This document shows positions 1-8,610 of a DNA stretch of 64,000 nt, piece by piece (position 1 is the stretch's first letter; every line of letters begins with the position of its first letter). This stretch comes from Spirochaetota bacterium. GTDB lineage: Bacteria > Spirochaetota > UBA4802 > JAFGJZ01. The stretch covers positions 34,131 through 98,130 of the forward strand of contig JAQIBV010000031.1 of assembly GCA_027858855.1 (NCBI GenBank), in the 5' to 3' direction. Under the pieces are notes generated by a model. The model searched no databases, was not told where the DNA came from, and saw only the letters and a program-made list of their open reading frames with translations. The position numbers and the translations under genes were made by a program.

Positions 1-1
1 T

Positions 2-301
2 GATGAAGGAATCAAGGTGGCAAAAGAGGCTAGTGAGAAATTTCCTGATGTTTATCAGTTTCATTTTGATCTGGGACGCTTTTATTATGAAAATCCTGAG
101 TCACAAGATGTTAAGGCGAAATATCATTTTTTAAAGGTAATCGAACTACGACCCGACCATGTTGAGTCGCTGGTAATGCTTGCAGAACTGTATTTGAAAC
201 ACAACAATCCGGATCGTGCAACCAGCTATGCACGAAAAGCCCTCGAAAGTGACCCCACAAATAATCGCGCACGCGATATTGTTTACAGGGTCGAAAATTA
301 A
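2..301 (+). CDS. TPR-repeat protein, C-terminal part (5' end outside window)
   Basis: The reading frame is open from the first bases of the window, so the gene starts upstream; the GTG at 17 is only an internal codon. About 99 residues are visible. They hold at least two tetratricopeptide-like helical pairs (FHFDLGRFYYENPES..KAKYHFLKVIELRPDH, then VESLVMLAELYLKHNNPDRATSYARKALESDPTN), ending in RVEN. TPR arrays are protein-binding scaffolds; partner and location cannot be told from this fragment. It resembles in style the two TPR genes near 60-63 kb. Confidence 0.75.
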   Translation, partial: DEGIKVAKEASEKFPDVYQFHFDLGRFYYENPESQDVKAKYHFLKVIELRPDHVESLVMLAELYLKHNNPDRATSYARKALESDPTNNRARDIVYRVEN

Positions 302-644
302 TCAAACTAATCCAGTAAAATACCCTACCACAAAAATCAGAGCTTATCCTGGAATAACTAACAAAGTATTTATCAAATACTATACAATATAGTATTTGAC
401 AAGCAGATGTTATAAACAGGATATAAACAAAAGCGTATACTATAACAGATAATGTGTATGATTTACTATAATCAATATTTAGCTTTTCAAGGCTACATTC
501 TGGAAAATGGAACTTTTATAGTGTTCTATGCTAATTTTAGAATTTCCTTTTTGTGATTAAACTTGATCATATATTTAATGATGTTATCTTTAGTTGACTG
601 CAATATTACTTATTAAGAGGTTACTTTATAATGATTTTGGTTAG
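302..644. other. Intergenic region upstream of the cyclase gene
   Basis: About 340 bases of AT-rich DNA without a convincing gene apart from the micro-ORF listed next. A TTGACA hexamer at 396-401 is followed at a slightly long spacing by GATATA/ATATAA (420-427), a weak sigma-70-like promoter candidate. No terminator hairpin with a clear T-run follows the TPR gene. Confidence 0.35.
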
Positions 645-654
645 TTGGATATGA
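631..654 (+). promoter_or_regulatory. Leader micro-ORF coupled to the cyclase start
   Basis: ATG at 631 opens a seven-codon frame (MILVSWI) whose TGA (652-654) overlaps the ATG at 651 of the cyclase gene as ATGA. AAGAGG at 615-620 sits about ten bases before this ATG, whereas the cyclase start has no good ribosome binding site of its own. This arrangement would allow translational coupling. It could also be chance, and the cyclase might instead start at TTG 645. Confidence 0.4.
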
Positions 655-1571
655 AAGCGGACAAGGATTTTACTAAACTCGTCGCTCAATCTCTGTCTGA
701 ATCCATAGATCAGAGGTCAATGGTTCATCTTGCGCGTGAAATAATGCCTGAGTATAATATTGAATCTTACTCAAATTTACCGAGCAGCCTTGATATCCCA
801 CGGTTGGATGTAGCCCGACAAATCGTAGCCGACATGAATAACTTTAATCTGCTAATTCCTTTTGTAAATGTTTTTTTCTCTATACAATCAAAAGGATATA
901 AGGGGCGCAAATACAAAATATCAAAATTGCGAAGTATTGTTGTTAAACTCTTCGATATGGGATTTAGTATAGATCCGGTCACAGGGCAGGTTTACGAAGA
1001 TCCTCAATACAGGATAAGCAAAAACTGGGGTGTTCTTCAGGAGGGTATTGACTATCCCTTTACTTTTGTCTGGTATGATATTGTTGAATCATCAATACAT
1101 CTTAAAAAAAATTCTCATCGTGATGTTCTTGCATTTTATCAAAAATATCATAATCTTGTACGGTCATCAACAGAATCAAGGAATGGACGAATCTGGCATA
1201 TTGAAGGTGACGGTATTTTAACTGCTTTTCACTTTGGAGATCACTCCTCAACGGCTCTGTTCAGTGGTATTGAGGTTCTACACAGCCTTTACAAGTATAA
1301 CCTTTTTGAAAACGTACTTGATAATCCTATCAAAATACGCATTGGACTTAACACAGGTGTAACCGATTATATTGAAAATCATGATATGTTAAAAACAAAA
1401 GAGCCTGTAAAGGACGTGATCAATCTGGAAAAAATATCACTATCAGACACAATAGTCGCGACAAATACGGTTATGACATCTGTTGAAGGGGTACTTGCCT
1501 CAGTATTTGAATTCAAAGATTTGAACAAGAAAGGTTCATATTTTGTCTATGATGTGAAATGGGAGAATTAG
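651..1571 (+). CDS. Class III adenylate/guanylate cyclase domain protein
   Basis: The C-terminal half carries a class III nucleotidyl cyclase domain, which makes cAMP or cGMP from ATP or GTP. Counting from the alternative TTG at 645 (308 residues), the first metal-binding Asp is in WYDIVESS (D145), the second in IEGDGILTAF (D189), and the conserved strand IRIGLNTG is at 231-238. The usual V-N-x-A-x-R motif is altered: VINLEKI has the Asn, but the transition-state Arg is not evident. The N-terminal 130 residues match nothing I recognise and probably regulate the domain. There is no signal peptide or membrane segment, so it should be cytosolic. The next gene starts directly after the stop codon, so the two are surely co-translated. 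Activity is likely but not certain because of the missing Arg. Confidence 0.75.
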   Translation: MKADKDFTKLVAQSLSESIDQRSMVHLAREIMPEYNIESYSNLPSSLDIPRLDVARQIVADMNNFNLLIPFVNVFFSIQSKGYKGRKYKISKLRSIVVKLFDMGFSIDPVTGQVYEDPQYRISKNWGVLQEGIDYPFTFVWYDIVESSIHLKKNSHRDVLAFYQKYHNLVRSSTESRNGRIWHIEGDGILTAFHFGDHSSTALFSGIEVLHSLYKYNLFENVLDNPIKIRIGLNTGVTDYIENHDMLKTKEPVKDVINLEKISLSDTIVATNTVMTSVEGVLASVFEFKDLNKKGSYFVYDVKWEN

Positions 1572-2558
1572 ATGAATATATATCTTTTTACTAACAGCAA
1601 AAAAATCAGTTCTCTTTTTTCATCTATTTCGAAAGACTACGAGCTTCTTACTCTTAAACGGGATATGTATGCTGATACAATCAATTCTGTTAGTCCAGGT
1701 GATCTAATCTATTATGACATACAGGGTTTAACCTCCGATCAACTTTTTCAGAATATTTCAGATTTTTTGGAAAATGTTGCGATCAATTTCGGAATAATAG
1801 ACCCAACATCCGAAATCGCATCTATTTCTGATCTTTTTTTTGACGGGTTTTGTGATTATATTTCAAAAAAAGAGCTTATGCATCCTATCAGTCCGGCAAG
1901 AATAAAAAAAGTCCGCAATTATAAGAATTTTTGTATAACTAATCAAGTAGTTAAAAACAGTGCTACACCTATCAATATCAAGAAACCGGTACAGGGTTGG
2001 AAATCAATAAAAGAGGGTGATGAGTACACATTTTATATATTATATTTCCGTCTGGAAGAGGTGGCTTTACTTCAGAATCATTTCGGATATGAGTTTACCG
2101 AATCAATTATAAATACAGTACGTGATTATCTAAGATCTTTTTTCGGCTCATATGAAGGGAAATTATGGATTACTGATGATAATAAGGCTCTGTTTTTGTT
2201 TCCCTATAAAGAGAACAATCAGCGGATTATTCTGGGTATTTACCAATTCCTTTTAAATAAAATACTGTTTTCAGGTGAAATACTTAAATCTCCTGTAATT
2301 GTAAACCCCACCTTTATTCTTCATCTTGGCAACATTATGTATTTAAACGAAGAAATGTCTGGTAAGTCTGTATCAGACGCCTTGAATTTCATATTTCATG
2401 CTGCCAACTCGTATGTGACTGCTGGTAATTTTTATGTATCAGATTCTGTATTCAACATCATACCAACTCCTATTGCCTCATTTTTCAAAAGAGCTCCATC
2501 TTTTGAGGGGCATGATTTTATGGTAATGCGCAATCAGATAATCGGTGATAAGGGATAG
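1572..2558 (+). CDS. Divergent cyclase-like partner protein, function unknown
   Basis: 328 residues starting immediately after the cyclase stop codon (TAG ATG), which indicates one transcript and coupled translation. The first 110 residues look like a degenerate receiver fold (MNIYLFTN.. at the start, GDLIYYDI near 45, GFCDYISKK near 95). The second half (TFYILYFRLEEVALLQNHFG.., GKLWITDDNKALFLFPY) follows the layout of a class III cyclase domain, but the metal-binding Asp of the first strand is replaced and the GDG loop reads TDDN. I therefore read it as a catalytically dead cyclase homologue that may pair with or regulate its neighbour. This is inference from pattern; it could be another alpha/beta signalling domain. 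Confidence 0.45.
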   Translation: MNIYLFTNSKKISSLFSSISKDYELLTLKRDMYADTINSVSPGDLIYYDIQGLTSDQLFQNISDFLENVAINFGIIDPTSEIASISDLFFDGFCDYISKKELMHPISPARIKKVRNYKNFCITNQVVKNSATPINIKKPVQGWKSIKEGDEYTFYILYFRLEEVALLQNHFGYEFTESIINTVRDYLRSFFGSYEGKLWITDDNKALFLFPYKENNQRIILGIYQFLLNKILFSGEILKSPVIVNPTFILHLGNIMYLNEEMSGKSVSDALNFIFHAANSYVTAGNFYVSDSVFNIIPTPIASFFKRAPSFEGHDFMVMRNQIIGDKG

Positions 2559-2576
2559 TACTATAAGTCTTTTAAA

Positions 2577-2597
2577 AGTACTTTTTCTATGAGGCAA
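2577..2597 (+). repeat. Short interspersed repeat, copy A
   Basis: AGTACTTTTTCTATGAGGCA here recurs in near-identical form at 4159-4180 and 4195-4216. The three copies border the AT-rich patch that carries the small peptide and the CHAT-like gene. The origin of the repeat is unknown. Confidence 0.6.
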
Positions 2598-2648
2598 TGT
2601 GGTGCTTCTGACAAAGAAAATTTTGTCTTAGGTCGCACCCCCAGGACG

Positions 2649-2683
2649 CCGAGCAGCAAAGACCTTGATTTGCGACCAGGGCA
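2649..2683 (+). repeat. CGAGCAGCAA...GCGACCAG repeat, single copy
   Basis: CGAGCAGCAAAG followed about 9 bases later by TTTGCGACCAG. The same pair of blocks occurs twice in tandem inside the MITE-like element at 63642-63713. The 2559-2878 gap contains nothing else I can call a gene. Confidence 0.45.
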
Positions 2684-2878
2684 TTACAAAGGATAACATG
2701 AGTTCGACAAAACTTTGCAGTACTAAAATAGGTTCATTGTGAATGCGGCACCTGTTTTAAACTTCCTGTTATAGGTGTGATTTATAGCCTTCCTGCCATA
2801 TCAAAAAATTTTTTGTTCTCTTATACAATACTCTTCAGTCAGGGGTACCTGAAAGACAAAAAGAAGGAGTGAATTATT

Positions 2879-2977
2879 ATGAATGAGCAAGAAGAAAAAC
2901 CTGAGAAAAAACAAAATTATATAAACCAAAAATCAATTGAAACTGAAAATTCAGAAAATTTAGATCAAATGTTGTGA
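2879..2977 (+). CDS. Small hydrophilic peptide (32 aa)
   Basis: ATG 2879 is preceded by AGGAG (2865-2869) at the ideal spacing of nine bases, one of the clearest ribosome binding sites in the window. The peptide begins MNEQEEKPEKKQNY and ends SENLDQML: highly charged, rich in Glu, Lys, Asn and Gln, with no Cys and no hydrophobic segment. It lies about 370 bases upstream of the CHAT-like gene on the same strand. It may be a substrate or precursor peptide, or simply a small unrelated protein. No family recognised. Confidence 0.5.
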   Translation: MNEQEEKPEKKQNYINQKSIETENSENLDQML

Positions 2978-3348
2978 ATTTACCAAAAAAATTTTTTCTG
3001 TAAATGTGAAATTCTAATATCTTTGCGTAACAAGAACTTCTTTTTACCAGCTATTTAAGATTGTTTCGAACTAATTTTTATTAGGGAGTGGGGTGGTTTT
3101 TTTCTAACGTGAATTTATGCGAAGTCAAATATTCTATAGGCTATTGACGTTGTTGTGTGTAATATAAGATATTCTTGTTTTAAAGATAAAATCGTTTATT
3201 GATGTCAGGTTTATGCGCAACTACGTTAAGACTTCTATCAGTTATATGATGTTGCCGTAAGTTTCTATGAATATATTAGTAATTTAATTGACGTTTAAAT
3301 TTATTGTATTCAAATTATCCAAAATTAAATGAAAATCAAGGGTATTAC

Positions 3349-3954
3349 ATGCATAATCCATTCAAAGTAAAAATTAAAATTATTTGCGATATTGAAACAC
3401 ATGATTGGGCTATTTCTATTAGAACCTTTTTAGAGCTTCTATTATTCCAATGTGATTTATGCTATTTTCAATGGAAGTCCCATATCGATGACTATATCAA
3501 TTGCTCAGAAAACTATGACTTTACAATTTTATGCCTGCATGGTATGCATCAAAAAAATGACAGGTATCACTTAATAAGTGTAATTGACACAGACATACAA
3601 GATGCTGAGAAAAATAGAATTAGGTATGAATTTAGAAATAAAGAGTATGTAATAAAAAATAAATCTGGAATATTGATTTCAATTGGGTGTGGAATTGGCG
3701 GAAAAGAGTTCGCCGAAGTAGTGAAAAAAATGGGTTATTCTAATTTTATTGGAAATAAAACTGAATTATTAACTTTTGGGCAGGTTATTCTTTGGATACA
3801 ATTATTTTTTGAATTTATTACTCGCCCTAATTTTATTAGTCATTCAACCATTGAATTATTAAATTTAAATCAAAACAATATAGTAGATGCCACAAATTAC
3901 AGTAATTACATTTGTGAAACAAAAAAAAAGCATTTTGCTTTATTTTCCTTTTAA
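3349..3954 (+). CDS. Small caspase/CHAT-like protein
   Basis: About 201 residues from ATG 3349, chosen over TTG 3304 because AAGGG lies seven bases upstream. The layout matches the caspase-fold/CHAT peptidases: a hydrophobic strand ending in His-Gly (FTILCLHG, His at about residue 64) and a second strand ending in Cys (GILISIGCGIGG, Cys at about 114), followed by FAEVVKKMGYSNFIG, which resembles the stretch after the catalytic Cys in CHAT proteins. These would form the Cys-His dyad of a cytosolic protease. The rest has no known domain. Codon use is much more AT-rich than in neighbouring genes (many AAT, ATT, TTA, AAA), which suggests acquisition by transfer. A short peptide gene with a strong ribosome site lies just upstream and is a possible substrate. 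Function is inferred from motif pattern only. Confidence 0.5.
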   Translation: MHNPFKVKIKIICDIETHDWAISIRTFLELLLFQCDLCYFQWKSHIDDYINCSENYDFTILCLHGMHQKNDRYHLISVIDTDIQDAEKNRIRYEFRNKEYVIKNKSGILISIGCGIGGKEFAEVVKKMGYSNFIGNKTELLTFGQVILWIQLFFEFITRPNFISHSTIELLNLNQNNIVDATNYSNYICETKKKHFALFSF

Positions 3955-4044
3955 AAAATAAAATAATGTATATTTTTTGACATAATAGACAATATCTTAT
4001 ATGGTTTATCGAAACTGGAGCTGTACGTCCGTTTTAGCGATTAG

Positions 4045-4074
4045 CGCGGTTTGTGCGAATGCACAAAACCGTGC
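4045..4074. repeat. Imperfect hairpin
   Basis: CGCGGTTTGTGC, loop GAAT, GCACAAAACCGTG: about 12 paired bases with one bulge. It lies 90 bases after the CHAT-like gene. No T-run follows, so it is a poor intrinsic terminator, but it may stabilise or end the transcript. Confidence 0.4.
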
Positions 4075-4158
4075 CAAAGTACAGTTTGCCATAAATATTC
4101 AAAAAGCATTTTCCATTTATCTCTGACGATCTCATTACACTCGATCGCAGATATTTGG

Positions 4159-4216
4159 AGTACTTTTTTCTATGAGGCAACAACATTGGTTTGGAGTACC
4201 TTTTTACTTGAGGCAA
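4159..4216 (+). repeat. Two tandem copies (B and C) of the AGTACTTTTT...GAGGCAA repeat
   Basis: Copy B (4159-4180) and copy C (4195-4216) both begin TTGGAGTAC, followed by a T-run and TGAGGCAA. Copy A lies at 2577 before the small peptide. The spacing between B and C is 36 bases. The repeats border the AT-rich insert-like patch. Confidence 0.6.
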
Positions 4217-4230
4217 TATGTTACTTCCGA

Positions 4231-4557
4231 TAAGATATCTTATGTCTCATTAGAAAATTTGGCTTTTGCTCATAGATCTATGGTTTATACCCCTCTCAGA
4301 TAATTCCGTTAATAGTGAAGAAATAATCAGCAGTATATCCTTCTATTTTAGCTTTTGCAGAAAAAGAAAAGACATGTCGTCTCCAAGAGCCTGTCCGTTT
4401 CTGAATGTTTTAATATCCGTGAAGAGCTGTTTGTAGATGGACTTTATCGGGGTATTAAGAACTTTGAACAATATTTTAAAAAATCTTGAAGCTCCATATT
4501 CTACATTGTTAGTATCTGTCTGTTCTTCAATATGTTGTTTTTTTCGGCTTTATTTGA
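4231..4557. other. Non-coding stretch with a possible gene relic
   Basis: About 330 bases 3' of malQ. One plus-strand frame of about 45 codons (roughly 4355-4490, ending at TGA) reads like protein (SECFNIREELFVDGLYRGIKNF) but has no proper start or ribosome site. It may be the remains of a decayed gene. No RNA gene or terminator was seen. Confidence 0.3.
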
Positions 4558-6099
4558 TTATGCTTTTTCCGGAGAGAAAAGTCGATTGTAGATAGTATTG
4601 CAGCGTTTGAGAAATAGAGCTTCTTCGGATATATGATGGATGTTTTTTAACTGCCAGCGCCAGTTGGAGTGATTCATAGTGCCGGGAGTGTTTGTGCGAA
4701 ACTCTCCTGAAAACCCTAAAAGATCCTGTACCGGAATAATTACAGTTTGCGCTGTGCTACGTAGAGCCGTTTTAATAAACTTTTTATGGAAACTGCTGTT
4801 GTTTTCTATGTCAAGATACTCCTTGATATAGTCACGTGTTTCCTGGTTGATATCAGTGCCATAAAACCAGCCATTGCTGGTATTGTTATCGTGAGTACCC
4901 GTGTAGAGTATGGTATTAGGATCATCTATCGAATGCGGCAGATAGTCGTTGTCCGGTGTAAAGTCGAAAGCGAACTGTAACACCTTCATTCCTGGCAACC
5001 CCAATTCGTTACGCAGCTTACTAACCTGAGGAGTTATCATTCCAAGGTCTTCAGCAATAAAAGGCAGACTACCAAGCTTTGCCTTCAGGAAGTCAAAGAT
5101 ATCTTTTCCTGGCCCCTTCTCCCACTTACCTACTATGGCGGTTTTTTCATCTTCTGGTATTGCCCAGAAAGATTCGAAAGCACGAAAATGGTCTATTCTG
5201 ATTACGTCTGTCACTCCCAACAAATGGGAAAAACGGCGGTACCACCATTCGTATACCATCTCGGAGGGAGATCCGTTTTCAAACCAGCGGTAGATCGGGT
5301 TGCCCCATCTTTGTCCGGTTTCACTAAAATAGTCAGGAGGAACGCCTGCTACCGGATCGGGCTTACCTTTTTGGTTTAATAAAAAGAGTCCCGGATTCGC
5401 CCAAGCGTCGGCACTGTCGTAGCTTATGTATATGGGAATATCTCCGATAATTTCTACAAATTTTTTATTACAGTATTTTTTCAGATCGTGCCACTGAGTA
5501 AAAAAGAGAAACTGTATAAACATAATCTGAAGGATACTTGCCTGATAATCATTGTGAGCTTTAGCAATTGCGGAACTGTCACGTTCGGATAAAGGTTGCG
5601 GCCATGTTGTCCAGGCATAGGTTCGGTAAATGTCAGATAGCACTGTGTATAAGGCGTAGTCTTCGAGCCAATAGCTGTTTTGTTGTCGGAACTTCTCGAA
5701 CAGGTTTTTTTCTTCTGATGTGGCTTTAGTAGAGAATGCGTGATAAACTCGGCTGAAGAAACGGTTGTACTCATCCTCAACAGTCTCGTAAGAGATAAAG
5801 TCTGAGGGTTCCATGATAGGAGGCAGCATTTCCTGCGATGTGAATGAGTAGTGATCAATAACCGAGTCACAGTCAATAAGCATTGAGTTACCTGCGAATG
5901 CAGATGTGGATGCATAGGGAGAGAAGCCAAACTGACTTATAACCGGATTAAATGGAAGAATTTGCCAGTATCGCACACCGGTGTTACGGAGGAAGTCTGC
6001 AAAAAAGCGGGCGTTCTTTCCAAGTGACCCGATTCCATAGGGGCCGCCCAATGATGTAATATGCAGCAATAGTCCCGTACTTCTTTGTTGGTGATGCAT
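4558..6099 (-). CDS. malQ: 4-alpha-glucanotransferase (amylomaltase, GH77)
   Basis: 513 residues, the normal length for GH77. The enzyme transfers alpha-1,4-glucan segments between maltodextrins and is used in glycogen or maltodextrin metabolism in the cytosol. The N-terminus (GLLLHITSLGGPYGIGSLG) is the usual MalQ opening. The catalytic residues are visible: nucleophile Asp in VIRIDHFRAFESFW, acid/base Glu in FIAEDLG, and transition-state Asp in YTGTHDNNT. The ATG at 6099 follows AGAGG. It sits 24 bases after a SpoIIE-type phosphatase gene and probably shares its transcript, an odd pairing without other sugar genes nearby. Confidence 0.95.
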   Translation of the reverse strand: MHHQQRSTGLLLHITSLGGPYGIGSLGKNARFFADFLRNTGVRYWQILPFNPVISQFGFSPYASTSAFAGNSMLIDCDSVIDHYSFTSQEMLPPIMEPSDFISYETVEDEYNRFFSRVYHAFSTKATSEEKNLFEKFRQQNSYWLEDYALYTVLSDIYRTYAWTTWPQPLSERDSSAIAKAHNDYQASILQIMFIQFLFFTQWHDLKKYCNKKFVEIIGDIPIYISYDSADAWANPGLFLLNQKGKPDPVAGVPPDYFSETGQRWGNPIYRWFENGSPSEMVYEWWYRRFSHLLGVTDVIRIDHFRAFESFWAIPEDEKTAIVGKWEKGPGKDIFDFLKAKLGSLPFIAEDLGMITPQVSKLRNELGLPGMKVLQFAFDFTPDNDYLPHSIDDPNTILYTGTHDNNTSNGWFYGTDINQETRDYIKEYLDIENNSSFHKKFIKTALRSTAQTVIIPVQDLLGFSGEFRTNTPGTMNHSNWRWQLKNIHHISEEALFLKRCNTIYNRLFSPEKA

Positions 6100-6123
6100 T
6101 AGTTACCTCTGATTTAAGGTTTG

Positions 6124-7056
6124 TTAACTGGATCTTACAAGTGGAAAGTCGATAAGTACAGCAGTCATATCATCGAACTGTCGTTCCGGTCGCCCTATGA
6201 ATTCATATATTTTTTCGTACATGGTATTTACAATTGCCTGTGGATATAGGTGAATATTTTCTTTCAGACATTCAATTAGCCTGTCGGAACCGAACTCCTC
6301 ATTCGGTTGATCCAGAGCTGTTCCTTCAATAAGACCGTCACTGAAAAAGAAAAGTGAATCGCCCTCATAAACTACAAAATGGCACGACGTATATTTGTTG
6401 TATTTTTCTCCCAGAAGATCTCGGATCTCGGAACCCATAAGATGGCTTTTAAGGGGGATCCACCCCTTTTCGCGATTATTAAGGTTATAGATGTCCATCA
6501 GAGAGTTTTGAAAACGCCTTGCAATAAAAGGAAAGTGCATGCCGCGCGAAAAAAAGGTTAAATGAAACTTGTCGTCATCATTGGTAATGAACGTAAAAAT
6601 TATACTGGCGAAATCTTTGGAATTTGAAGCCTCAAGGATGTCGGTGAAGGTGTTTCCGATTTCACGAACTATATCTATGTATTCGAAGTGATTTTTATTG
6701 CGGTATCTTTTTTCGTACATTTTAAGTGTTGAAGTGATTGCTGAACGGAGCCTAATGAGCGTGGTATAGGCCGGAAGCCCGTGGCCGCTGATATCGGCAA
6801 ATATGAACAGGTAGTTGGAATCAGGCAGCTTATACAGCTCAAAATAGTCTCCTGAAAGTATAGATCCGTATGCACGCTGGAATCCAATACCCACATTGAG
6901 GCTTTTGCCGTAAAAATTTCCGAAAAGGTTTTTTACGGTCAATTTATCGTTTTTTCGAACCTCTTCGGCCTCAGCCTCTATCATGGAGTACTGGCGGATA
7001 ATGCTTTCTATAGAGAGATTCGCATTTTTCATAAGTTTATATTGAATGTCTGACAT
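6124..7056 (-). CDS. SpoIIE/RsbU-type PP2C serine phosphatase
   Basis: 310 residues. A short N-terminal stretch is followed by a PP2C-like phosphatase domain of the SpoIIE/RsbU type. The metal-binding motifs appear in order: SGDYFELYKLP, FIFADISGHGLPA, a later SDGLIEGT and the C-terminal DDMTAVLIDF. Such enzymes usually dephosphorylate anti-sigma-factor antagonists in partner-switching pathways. No anti-sigma kinase or STAS protein lies nearby, so the target is unknown. There is no membrane segment. The start ATG at 7056 follows AGGA. It lies between a small unknown gene upstream and malQ downstream, probably in one operon. Confidence 0.88.
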   Translation of the reverse strand: MSDIQYKLMKNANLSIESIIRQYSMIEAEAEEVRKNDKLTVKNLFGNFYGKSLNVGIGFQRAYGSILSGDYFELYKLPDSNYLFIFADISGHGLPAYTTLIRLRSAITSTLKMYEKRYRNKNHFEYIDIVREIGNTFTDILEASNSKDFASIIFTFITNDDDKFHLTFFSRGMHFPFIARRFQNSLMDIYNLNNREKGWIPLKSHLMGSEIRDLLGEKYNKYTSCHFVVYEGDSLFFFSDGLIEGTALDQPNEEFGSDRLIECLKENIHLYPQAIVNTMYEKIYEFIGRPERQFDDMTAVLIDFPLVRSS

Positions 7057-7116
7057 AGAGTCCTATAATACACCTGTGATACAAGTTGATACATTACTGT
7101 TTTTTTATCATGAGTG

Positions 7117-7494
7117 TCAAGTAAGTTGGTCAGCTCGAAAAAAATTATTATAAATAGCATCAGTTTTCACATGTATCTGTAGATAGTTTATAAACATCTC
7201 TTTGGAGTCGACCATAAGTGTTGAGAAAGGAATCGGATCGCCCTCTTTAAGTTTGACATATAATTCGTCGTTTTTTTTATCAATAAAGATTGCTGTTGAC
7301 TCTAGAAGTTTACAGCAGCTTCCGTCACATAGAGGAAAAATAGTCGTATGTTCAAAGATGTTCTCCTCGCATCGTTTTACCATGATGCGTGCTATTTCGT
7401 CATACTCACAGCTTATGGAGTAAGAGTGCTGATTAAGCATAATAATTTTCTGATCAATCTCCTCATTCAGCTGATTAAATTGAGAATAGTTCAT
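7117..7494 (-). CDS. Small protein of unknown function (125 aa)
   Basis: ATG 7494 is chosen because AAGGAAGG lies at ideal spacing; a longer frame to 7545 lacks this. The protein starts MNYSQFNQLNEEIDQK, is soluble, and has a Cys cluster in the middle (LCDGSCCKLLES). No family recognised. It is the first gene of a probable operon with the SpoIIE-type phosphatase, 60 bases downstream, so a role in the same signalling step is possible. Confidence 0.6.
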   Translation of the reverse strand: MNYSQFNQLNEEIDQKIIMLNQHSYSISCEYDEIARIMVKRCEENIFEHTTIFPLCDGSCCKLLESTAIFIDKKNDELYVKLKEGDPIPFSTLMVDSKEMFINYLQIHVKTDAIYNNFFRADQLT

Positions 7495-7722
7495 AATAAC
7501 CTTCCTTGAAATTGGAGCATTAAAGTGAATAAAAATAAAAGACACCCTCTTCTGTTAGATATCGACACATTTTAATGTTTCATTAGGCCAGTATTAAAAA
7601 TGGCTGAAAATTGCTAATATTAATCAATTTTTATGAGTATAATTGACTCATTACTATAACATATTGACAAATAAGCGGTCAAAAATAAAGATTATACTTC
7701 ACCTTTTATAGAATGGTTGTTA

Positions 7723-8610
7723 ATGATAATAAAAAAATTAAATATAATATCTCTAATGCTTTTAACATCACTCATCTTTGCTCAGGATCATCCGCAATTG
7801 ACAGGATTACAGGTGTCATATGGCAAGCTTTACAGAGGGATTTCACTTCGTTGGAGCCTTGTTACTGGAGCAACAGGCTATGAGGTGTACCGATCTGACC
7901 GTAAAAACGGAAGAGTCAGCCGTATCACCTCCGTTGCCGATACTGTTTTTCTGGACAACAGTTGCGAACCCGGTGTTGAGTATTTCTATAAGGTGGCTCC
8001 TGTCTTTGGCTCACGGCGTGGAAAGTTTTCACGGGAAAAATCCGGTTATCGTCTTATTGATGTCTCTAATCTTTATACTCTTAACTCGATCATTGATAAA
8101 AAAAATCGAAAGGTTGCAATACAGAGCGCTATAGTCAAAAGACGACTTGAGCTTATTGATGAAGAATATATCGGCTGGTTAAAGATTAAGTTTATTCTGT
8201 TTGTTTCTAAACCCTATTTTTTAAATAGTAAAGTAATTGTTTTGACCGATTTCGATCAGTTTTCGACACGGAATGATCAAAATACGATACATTTTCATCC
8301 GGATAACGAGAATTACGCCCTCTCTTTTTACGGACAACGACCATTTAATCTTTTAAAACGTACAAATGATACCGAACTTTTCAACAGATTGCTTCGTAAC
8401 AGCATAGCCTTTTGTGTTTATCAAGGGGATGTTAAGATTCGGGATTCAAAGGGGCGTAATAAGTTTATTCCTCAGTACGAGGCAATCGGGCTTGCGACAC
8501 AGTACTATAAATATGCAGATAACTGGGCTTCGCGCACAATTCTTTTTTCATCCGAGCGGGATGAGATAATGCAGCAGGTTCGCAAAATTGAAGAGGAGTC
8601 GCGTGATTAA
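7723..8610 (+). CDS. Exported protein with a fibronectin type III-like domain
   Basis: About 295 residues with an N-terminal signal peptide (basic start, IISLMLLTSLIF, likely cut after FAQ). Residues 30-115 have the fibronectin type III layout (LRWSLVTGATGYEVYRSD, DTVFLDNSCEPGVEYFYKVAPV). The C-terminal part (about 120-295) is not recognised. The ATG at 7723 is preferred over TTG 7717. It is probably secreted or periplasmic and may bind carbohydrate or protein. Its last four bases overlap the convergent DgkA-PAP2 gene. Confidence 0.6.
   Translation: MIIKKLNIISLMLLTSLIFAQDHPQLTGLQVSYGKLYRGISLRWSLVTGATGYEVYRSDRKNGRVSRITSVADTVFLDNSCEPGVEYFYKVAPVFGSRRGKFSREKSGYRLIDVSNLYTLNSIIDKKNRKVAIQSAIVKRRLELIDEEYIGWLKIKFILFVSKPYFLNSKVIVLTDFDQFSTRNDQNTIHFHPDNENYALSFYGQRPFNLLKRTNDTELFNRLLRNSIAFCVYQGDVKIRDSKGRNKFIPQYEAIGLATQYYKYADNWASRTILFSSERDEIMQQVRKIEEESRD

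Noticed and set aside
4034..4233. Two overlapping frames of 60 codons on opposite strands
   Set aside because: They cover the hairpin and the short repeats, lack ribosome sites, and their proteins have no structure-like pattern.
5481..5930. 149-codon frame inside malQ on the same strand
   Set aside because: Out-of-frame shadow of malQ, which has clear GH77 motifs in the other frame.
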